NCBI RefSeq assembly: GCF_029697505.1
Contig: NZ_JARJEF010000002.1
Span: 310,001-374,000 of the forward strand
Direction of reading: 5' to 3'
Source of the DNA: Pseudophaeobacter profundi
GTDB lineage: Bacteria; Pseudomonadota; Alphaproteobacteria; Rhodobacterales; Rhodobacteraceae
DNA length: 64,000 bases
Shown: in pieces, positions 59,077 to 64,000 of the stretch
Layout of the letters: the number at the start of each line of letters is the position of its first letter
How positions within the stretch are numbered: position 1 is the stretch's first letter
Notes under the pieces: generated by a model
Databases searched by the model: none
What the model was told of the DNA's origin: nothing
The model's input: only the letters and a program-made list of their open reading frames with translations
Position numbers and translations under genes: made by a program

Positions 59077-60420
59077 ATGACAAAGACATTGCATATCGTG
59101 GGCGGCGGCATGGCCGGGTCCGAGGCAGCCTGGCAGGCTGCGAACATGGGCGTCAAAGTGGTGATCCACGAGATGCGACCCAAAGTGGAAACCTTTGCCC
59201 ATCAGACGGGCAATCTGGGCGAGATGGTGTGCTCCAACTCCTTTCGCTCTGATGATGATGAGCAAAACGCCGTGGGGCTGCTGCATTGGGAAATGCGCGC
59301 CGCCAACGGGGTAATCATGGCCAGCGCCGAAGAGCATCGCCTGCCCGCAGGTGGCGCCCTGGCGGTCGACCGCGAGCCCTTTGCCGAAACGGTGACCGCC
59401 AAGTTGAAGGCCCATCCCAATATTGAGGTGTCTTACGAGGAAATCACCGCGCTGCCCGAGGACGGCCATTGGATCTTTGCCACCGGGCCCTTGACCTCTG
59501 GCTCCCTGGGTCAGGCGATCCAGGCTGAAACAGGCGCCGAGGCGCTCGCCTTTTTTGATGCCATCGCCCCGATTATCTATGCCGAGAGCATTGATATGTC
59601 GCAGGCCTGGATGCAGTCGCGTTATGACAAGGGCGAAACCCAGGAAGAGCGCACCGCCTATCTGAACTGCCCCATGTCCAAAGACCAGTATGAGGCCTTC
59701 ATAGATGCCCTGCTGGCCGCGGATAAAACCGAATTCCACGAGGGCGAAACGGCCGGGTATTTCGACGGCTGTCTGCCGATCGAGGTCATGGCCGAACGCG
59801 GTCGCGAGACCCTGCGCTTTGGTCCGATGAAGCCGGTCGGCCTGACCAATCCGCATCAGCCGGATGTAAAGGCCTACGCCGTGGTGCAGCTGCGCCGTGA
59901 CAATGCGCTTGGCACCCTTTTCAACATTGTCGGCTTCCAGACCAAGATGAAATACGGCGCCCAAGCCGAGGTGCTCAAGATGATTCCGGGGCTGGAGAAT
60001 GCCCGCTTTGCCCGGCTTGGCGGCATTCATCGCAATACCTTTCTCAACTCTCCCACACTGCTGGACGCCCAGATGCGGCTGAAATCAAAACCACATCTGC
60101 GCTTTGCCGGCCAGATTACCGGGGTTGAGGGCTATGTGGAAAGCGCCGCAATGGGTCTGCTGGCCGGGCGCATGGCCGCCGCCGAGATCCTTGGGCTAGA
60201 GCTGCCCGAGGTGCCGCAGGACAGCGCCATGGGCGCGCTGATCCATCACATCACCGGCGGAGCCGAGGCCAAGACCTTCCAGCCGATGAATGTGAACTTT
60301 GGCCTGTTCCAGCCCGTTGATGGGCTGAAAGGCGGGCGGCGTGGCCGCAAGGACCGCTACAAGGCCTATACCGACCGTGCCAAAACCGCCTGGACCGCCT
60401 GGCTGGACAATTTCTCCTGA
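59077..60420 (+). CDS. trmFO: Methylenetetrahydrofolate-tRNA-(uracil-5-)-methyltransferase TrmFO
   Basis: This 447-residue FAD/folate enzyme makes 5-methyluridine at position 54 of tRNA. The FAD-binding motif is [14 protein letters not shown] (6-19). The conserved NSFRSDD segment, [11 protein letters not shown] with the catalytic cysteine region, and [14 protein letters not shown] are present. C-terminal [10 protein letters not shown] is diagnostic. It starts after the 492-bp gap and is followed 22 bp later by gluQ, so the two tRNA-modification genes probably form an operon. Confidence 0.95.
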   Translation: MTKTLHIVGGGMAGSEAAWQAANMGVKVVIHEMRPKVETFAHQTGNLGEMVCSNSFRSDDDEQNAVGLLHWEMRAANGVIMASAEEHRLPAGGALAVDREPFAETVTAKLKAHPNIEVSYEEITALPEDGHWIFATGPLTSGSLGQAIQAETGAEALAFFDAIAPIIYAESIDMSQAWMQSRYDKGETQEERTAYLNCPMSKDQYEAFIDALLAADKTEFHEGETAGYFDGCLPIEVMAERGRETLRFGPMKPVGLTNPHQPDVKAYAVVQLRRDNALGTLFNIVGFQTKMKYGAQAEVLKMIPGLENARFARLGGIHRNTFLNSPTLLDAQMRLKSKPHLRFAGQITGVEGYVESAAMGLLAGRMAAAEILGLELPEVPQDSAMGALIHHITGGAEAKTFQPMNVNFGLFQPVDGLKGGRRGRKDRYKAYTDRAKTAWTAWLDNFS

Positions 60421-60442
60421 TCTGACAAAGGGGGCAATACCC

Positions 60443-61315
60443 GTGACCTTCATCACCCGTTTTGCCCCCTCGCCCACCGGCCCACTGCATCTGGGGCACG
60501 CCTATTCAGCGCTGCTCGCCCATGACATGGCGCGCGCTGCTGGCGGCAGCTTGCTGCTGCGCATCGAAGACATCGACCAATCCCGCGCCCGCCAATCCTG
60601 GGAGGCGCAGATCTATGAGGATCTGCATTGGCTGGGCCTATGCTGGCCAGAGCCCGTGATGCGCCAATCCAACCGAATTGCGCGCTACCAACAGGCGCTG
60701 GCGCAGCTCACGGCGCTTGGTCTGACCTATCCCTGCAACTGCAACCGGGCCGATATAGAGGCGGCAGCCGGGGCACCGCAGGAAGGCGTGGCGCAGTTTG
60801 GCCCGGATGGGCGCATCTACCCCGGAAGCTGTCGCCACCGCGCCGAAGAAACACCCAAAGCAGAGGATGTCATACGTCTCGATATCGCCAAGGCACTGAC
60901 GCTGGCCATGCAACAGACCGGGCTGCGTACGTTTGAGGAAACCGGTGCCAAATTTCGCGGTTCACACAGGCTGGACCCAACACAGCTGATTGAACGTGTG
61001 GGTGACATCATTCTGGTGCGAAAGGGAATGGGCAGCTCATACCATCTGTCGGTTGTGGTGGATGATGCCGATCAGGGCATCACACATGTCGTTCGCGGCG
61101 CCGATCTGTTTGACGCCACCCAGATCCATGTCTTGCTACAGGTTCTGCTGCGCCTGCTAACTCCCATCTACCATCACCATGATCTGATCCGCGACGAGGC
61201 GGGCAAACGCCTCGCGAAACGCGATGACGCCCGCGCCATCGCCAAATACCGGGCCGAAGGTGCCAGCCCAAGCGACATTCGCCGCATGGTCGGGCTCGCG
61301 CGCCCCTCTGCCTAG
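60443..61315 (+). CDS. gluQ: Glutamyl-Q tRNA(Asp) synthetase
   Basis: This 290-residue truncated glutamyl-tRNA synthetase attaches glutamate to queuosine in tRNA-Asp. It has the class I HIGH-type HLGH (16-19) in FAPSPTGPLHLGHAYS and the KMSKS-equivalent KRLAKRD. The zinc-type cysteines are in YPCNCNR and later YPGSCRHR. A GTG start at 60443 with AAGGGGG upstream fits the family N-terminus best; no ATG is in the right place. The anticodon-binding domain is missing, as in this family. Confidence 0.92.
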   Translation: MTFITRFAPSPTGPLHLGHAYSALLAHDMARAAGGSLLLRIEDIDQSRARQSWEAQIYEDLHWLGLCWPEPVMRQSNRIARYQQALAQLTALGLTYPCNCNRADIEAAAGAPQEGVAQFGPDGRIYPGSCRHRAEETPKAEDVIRLDIAKALTLAMQQTGLRTFEETGAKFRGSHRLDPTQLIERVGDIILVRKGMGSSYHLSVVVDDADQGITHVVRGADLFDATQIHVLLQVLLRLLTPIYHHHDLIRDEAGKRLAKRDDARAIAKYRAEGASPSDIRRMVGLARPSA

Positions 61316-61327
61316 GTTCGGTCTGGT

Positions 61328-61696
61328 CTAGAGGCTGTCGTCCATCGGGGCCATCAGCTCTTGCTCTGCCCCGTCGCGAATGGCGGAATAAAAACAGCTG
61401 CGGCGATTGGTGTGACAGGCCGGCCCCACCTGGTCGACCAGGGCCAGCAGACAATCGCGATCGCAATCAAGCCGCAGCTCCACCAATGTCTGCAGGTGCC
61501 CCGAACTCTCTCCCTTCACCCAAAAGGCCTGACGCGAGCGCGACCAATAGGTCACCTTGCCGGTCTCTAGCGTCTTGGCAACGCTTGCGGAATTCATCCA
61601 GGCCATCATCAGCACCTCGCCGCTGCTGTGATCCTGGGCGATACAGGGGATCAAGCCGACCGCGTCGTATTTCAGGCTATCGGGAGAGAAAGTCAT
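61328..61696 (-). CDS. hisI: Phosphoribosyl-AMP cyclohydrolase
   Basis: This 122-residue enzyme opens the purine ring of PR-AMP in histidine biosynthesis. It has VLMMAWMNSASV, the TYWSRSRQAFWVKGESSG segment and the metal ligands in LDCDRDCLLALV and GPACHTNRRSCFY. The HisE domain is absent, so it is the stand-alone HisI. I chose the ATG at 61696; longer readings add 17 unrelated residues. Convergent with gluQ, 12 bp apart. Confidence 0.93.
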   Translation of the reverse strand: MTFSPDSLKYDAVGLIPCIAQDHSSGEVLMMAWMNSASVAKTLETGKVTYWSRSRQAFWVKGESSGHLQTLVELRLDCDRDCLLALVDQVGPACHTNRRSCFYSAIRDGAEQELMAPMDDSL

Positions 61697-61773
61697 AGGA
61701 AAACCCTTTTGCATCTGCCATCTGCGTCCTATGTATGGGGAAGACACCCCAAGGGAAAGCCCGAGGCCGCCTT

Positions 61774-62238
61774 ATGTCCAGCGAAACGTCCAGCGAGACC
61801 GATCTGATCAAGCTTTATTCTGCGCGTATTCTGGCGCTGGCGGCGGATATTCCGCTGCTTGATCGGCTGGACAACCCGGATGCCACCGCAAAGAAACGCG
61901 CGCCGCTGTGTGGGTCAACCGTCACCGTTGATCTGTCTCTGCACGACGGGCGGATTGTCGACTTTGGCCAGGACGTCAAGGCCTGCGCCCTAGGGCAGGC
62001 TTCGGCCTCGATTGTGGCCAGCAAGATCATTGGCCGCAGCCTGAGCGAAGTCGAAACCGCCCGCGCAGAGTTGAAGGCCATGCTGACCGCCAACCAACCG
62101 CCACCAGCGCCGCCCTTTTCAGAGTTGGAAGTGCTGATACCGGCACGCGATTTCAAAAACCGTCATGCCTCTATCCTGCTATGCCTCGACGCCACGCTCG
62201 AAGCATTTCATGAGGCGTCGCAGAAAGACTGCGCTTAA
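61774..62238 (+). CDS. NifU/IscU-like iron-sulfur assembly scaffold protein
   Basis: This 154-residue protein has the three cysteines expected of a scaffold: Cys46 (APLCGSTV), Cys71 (VKACALGQASASIV) and Cys137 (ASILLCLDA). These align with IscU/SufU-type cluster ligands, and the CALGQASASI motif is typical of NifU-N domains. No isc or suf genes adjoin. The ATG at 61774 is preferred to a start 39 bp upstream. It could donate clusters elsewhere or act as a trafficking scaffold. Confidence 0.88.
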   Translation: MSSETSSETDLIKLYSARILALAADIPLLDRLDNPDATAKKRAPLCGSTVTVDLSLHDGRIVDFGQDVKACALGQASASIVASKIIGRSLSEVETARAELKAMLTANQPPPAPPFSELEVLIPARDFKNRHASILLCLDATLEAFHEASQKDCA

Positions 62239-62327
62239 CCTTAGCTCTATGTTACGCAAACAGGCCGCCCTCGATTCACCTTATCGGCGGCAGGTCATGC
62301 CCGCCCCCGGTCTTGCAGGGCTGCGAC

Positions 62328-62363
62328 AAAAAAACCGCCACACATCCGGGCAGATGGTGGCGG
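62328..62363 (-). terminator. Rho-independent terminator downstream of the small membrane protein gene
   Basis: The CCGCCAC (62335-62341) and GTGGCGG (62357-62363) arms with an interrupted inner stem precede seven T on the minus strand (62328-62334). It is the only minus-strand end between the small gene at 62585 and hisI's region, about 220 bp after the small gene stop. Confidence 0.7.
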
Positions 62364-62450
62364 CAGTATATGCGTCTTCATGCGGGGTCTGGGAACGCAG
62401 TCCGGTTGATAGGCGCAACCGGGTGAAACAAGGGCAAGCAAGGTTTCCAT
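62328..62450 (-). ncRNA. Candidate small RNA with two hairpins and a terminator
   Basis: Minus-strand arms CCGGTTG (62416-62422) and CAACCGG (62402-62408) form a 7-bp hairpin with a 7-nt loop. Further down, 62357-62363 and 62335-62341 (CCGCCAC/GTGGCGG) form a terminator stem, followed by T7 (62328-62334). A TTGACG (62480-62485) could be a -35, with no good -10 at 17 bp. The predicted transcript runs from about 62450 to 62328. It could alternatively be the 3' end of the small-protein mRNA upstream. No coding frame is convincing. Confidence 0.4.
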
Positions 62451-62584
62451 CGCAGGTCGGGATAAGACATGCACGTTCCCGTCAAGAAGACAGCAGGCGG
62501 TCGTCAGTAATCAAATTTGCTCAGAGAATACTCCTCTAGTCTTTGCGGTTGCAGGCGGGGATAAGGAAACTTCAGGCCCGGCGG

Positions 62585-62707
62585 TTACAAAAAACCAGGC
62601 AGATGCAGCGCAACCACAAGCATGACCACCAAGGATGCAGCGCCAAGCGCATCCTGCAACAGGGTCGACTGTGTGTTGTTCAGGGTTGTTTTCAATTGGG
62701 TCATCAT
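62585..62707 (-). CDS. 40-residue small membrane protein under a LexA box (candidate SOS protein)
   Basis: This frame encodes 40 residues starting MMTQLKTTLNNTQSTLLQDA, followed by a hydrophobic helix (GAASLVVMLVVALHLPGFL) up to the end. It is a probable single-span membrane protein with a polar, amphipathic N-terminus. Two adjacent ATGs (62707 and 62704) are preceded by GGAG about 9 bp upstream. The gene lies 146 bp beyond the recG stop. A GTTC-N7-GTTC LexA-type box (62798-62812) overlaps its promoter region, so SOS induction is inferred. The arrangement resembles Caulobacter SidA (29 residues, SOS-induced, inhibits division); homology is not claimed. Confidence 0.65.
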   Translation of the reverse strand: MMTQLKTTLNNTQSTLLQDALGAASLVVMLVVALHLPGFL

Positions 62708-62776
62708 TGGTCTGCGCTCCACTCTTGTCTGTCGGGTTGGCAACCGCTCTCTGGCGATCTTGTTGCCTATTTGTTC

Positions 62777-62812
62777 TCATTTTACGGCGCGCCTGTAAAG
62801 AACTTTATGAGA
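62777..62812 (-). promoter_or_regulatory. LexA box and promoter of the small membrane protein gene
   Basis: On the minus strand the direct repeat GTTC-TCATAAA-GTTC (62812-62798) matches the alphaproteobacterial LexA box GTTC-N7-GTTC exactly. A TAAAAT -10 candidate is at 62777-62782, 17 bp from the box edge, so LexA would cover the -35. Further GTTC copies at 62819-62822 and 62829-62832 continue upstream at 10-bp spacing. Confidence 0.6.
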
Positions 62813-62853
62813 ACATTCGCGAACATTTTGGAACACACAACAGTAAGGCAGGA

Positions 62854-64000
62854 TTAACCCACTGAAATTAAACGGATAGCTTGATCCTGTTTCATCAGCC
62901 AAAGCAGAACACGCGCCGCGCGCCCACGCGCGGAAGAAAGCTGGGGATCGGTGGTCAACAGGGCGCGGGCGTCGCTTTGTGCCACCGCCATCAGGTCGGC
63001 CTGGCGTTCCAGATCGGCAATGCGGAATCGGGGCAACCCGGATTGGGCGGTGCCGATCACATCGCCAGCGCCGCGCATCTGCAGGTCGGTTTCGGAAATC
63101 ACAAAACCGTCTTCGCTTTCGCGCAGCACTTCCAACCGGCGCCGCCCACCCTCGGACAATGGAGGCTGATACATCAACAGGCAGGTCGATTGCGCACTAC
63201 CGCGTCCCACCCGCCCACGCAGCTGATGCAGCTGGGCGAGGCCAAAGATCTCGGCCCGCTCGATCACCATGATTGAAGCGTTGGGCACATTCACCCCCAC
63301 CTCGATCACCGTAGTGGCCACCAGCACCTTGCACGCGCCGCTTTGAAACGCCTGCATGGCCGCGTCTTTTTCTGCCGGGGGCATCTGGCCATGCACCAGC
63401 CCAACGACACCCTCGCCCAGCGTTGCGCGCAGCTGTTTAAAGCGCTCTTCCGCAGCGATCAGGTCCATCACTTCGGATTCGCCCACCAATGGACAGACCC
63501 AATAGCACTGTCGCCCCTCGTCAATTGCCTGGCGCAGATGGTCCACCACCTCTGCCATCCGTTCGGTGCTGAGCACGGCGGTTTTCACCGGCTTACGCCC
63601 TGGCGGCTTTTCATCCAGAACCGAAACATCCATATCGCCATATTGCGCCAGGGCAAGCGAACGCGGGATCGGTGTTGCCGTCATCACCAACACATCAGCG
63701 CCTTTGCCCTTTTCCGCCAGTTCCATCCGCTGACGCACCCCAAAGCGGTGCTGTTCATCCACCACCGCAAGGCGCAGGGCCCGGAATGCCACATCCTGCT
63801 GGAACACCGCATGGGTGCCCACCAGAATATGGATATCACCCGCCGCCAACGCTGCCAGCTTGGCGCGCCGCTCGGCCCCCTTGTCGCGTCCCGTCAAAAG
63901 TTCCAGCACCACGCCGGCCTGCTCGGCCAGGGGGCGCAGCCCTTCATAGTGCTGCTGGGCCAGGATCCCGGTTGGCGCCATCATCACGCCCTGGCCACCC
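62854..64000 (-). CDS. recG: ATP-dependent DNA helicase RecG (C-terminal part, cut by window end)
   Basis: The gene continues past the window end; 382 residues of the C-terminal part are visible, from motif Ia onward. They include APTGILAQQHYEG, the DEQHRFGV box (motif II), TATPIPRSL (motif III), VATTVIEVGVNVPNAS (motif V) and LHQLRGRVGRGSAQS (motif VI), then the TRG motif region and C-terminal tail. RecG remodels stalled replication forks. Walker A and the wedge domain lie beyond the edge. Confidence 0.95.
   Translation of the reverse strand, partial: GGQGVMMAPTGILAQQHYEGLRPLAEQAGVVLELLTGRDKGAERRAKLAALAAGDIHILVGTHAVFQQDVAFRALRLAVVDEQHRFGVRQRMELAEKGKGADVLVMTATPIPRSLALAQYGDMDVSVLDEKPPGRKPVKTAVLSTERMAEVVDHLRQAIDEGRQCYWVCPLVGESEVMDLIAAEERFKQLRATLGEGVVGLVHGQMPPAEKDAAMQAFQSGACKVLVATTVIEVGVNVPNASIMVIERAEIFGLAQLHQLRGRVGRGSAQSTCLLMYQPPLSEGGRRRLEVLRESEDGFVISETDLQMRGAGDVIGTAQSGLPRFRIADLERQADLMAVAQSDARALLTTDPQLSSARGRAARVLLWLMKQDQAIRLISVG

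Noticed and set aside
62511-62780. 89-codon minus-strand frame over the small membrane protein gene
   Set aside because: It overlaps the 40-codon gene in another frame, has a low-complexity polar sequence and no ribosome-binding site of its own.

Overview
The window is a gene-dense, high-GC stretch of chromosome from an aerobic alphaproteobacterium, most likely a Roseobacter-group member of the Rhodobacteraceae. The evidence is the dusB(nifR3)-ntrB-ntrC-ntrY-ntrX cluster followed by trkA-trkH-hfq-hflX, the fused ispDF gene, an alphaproteobacterial (non-zinc-ligand) HemB, DUF6456/DUF6477 and DUF1127 proteins, RatA, and a non-pyrrolysine MttB homologue. I found no rRNA, tRNA, insertion sequence, prophage or CRISPR array. 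Nearly all of the sequence is ordinary chromosomal gene content; the unusual signals sit in intergenic gaps.

Layout. 0-10 kb: 3-hydroxybutyrate dehydrogenase, an orphan peptide-type ABC binding protein, a candidate small RNA between them, a cupin-type regulator divergent from an acyl-CoA ligase/DsbA-like/K+ channel operon, a Bcr/CflA-type exporter and a TTC38-like TPR protein. 10-20 kb: mfd, a small membrane protein, hemB, a SYLF lipoprotein, a hydroxyisobutyrate-dehydrogenase-like enzyme and a penicillin acylase. 20-33 kb (minus strand): hflX, hfq, trkH, trkA, then ntrX-ntrY-ntrC-ntrB-dusB, interrupted by a plus-strand lipoprotein gene. 33-37 kb: ispDF-pgpA-pncC in overlapping order, then amt. 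36-43 kb: a PrpD-family protein, ratA, hpt, lipA, a peroxiredoxin next to oxyR, and a DUF6456 regulator facing a DUF6477 gene. 43-52 kb: MttB homologue, guaA, EamA transporter, P-loop protein, metA, ppk2 overlapping a TetR gene. 52-64 kb: rplM-rpsI, a lipoprotein, a MocR regulator facing a DUF1127 gene, speD, psd, a thioesterase, enoyl-CoA hydratase, trmFO, gluQ, hisI, a NifU-like protein and recG (cut by the window end).

Functional themes. Nitrogen sensing (two NtrBC-type pairs, amt); potassium uptake (trkAH); RNA-based regulation (hfq, hflX and two candidate small RNAs); oxidative defence (peroxiredoxin, oxyR); DNA repair (mfd, recG).

The most interesting observation is downstream of recG. 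A 40-codon gene for a small, probably single-span membrane protein (62585-62707, minus) has a ribosome-binding site and a promoter region carrying a GTTC-N7-GTTC direct repeat, the alphaproteobacterial LexA box. This arrangement resembles SOS-induced small membrane division inhibitors such as Caulobacter SidA, and I propose it as an undescribed SOS small protein. A separate hairpin-plus-terminator transcript candidate follows it. Other points of note: NtrC and NtrX both lack the GAFTGA loop, MetA carries Glu111 (predicting acetyl-CoA use), and the MocR/DUF1127 intergenic region has spaced operator-like repeats.
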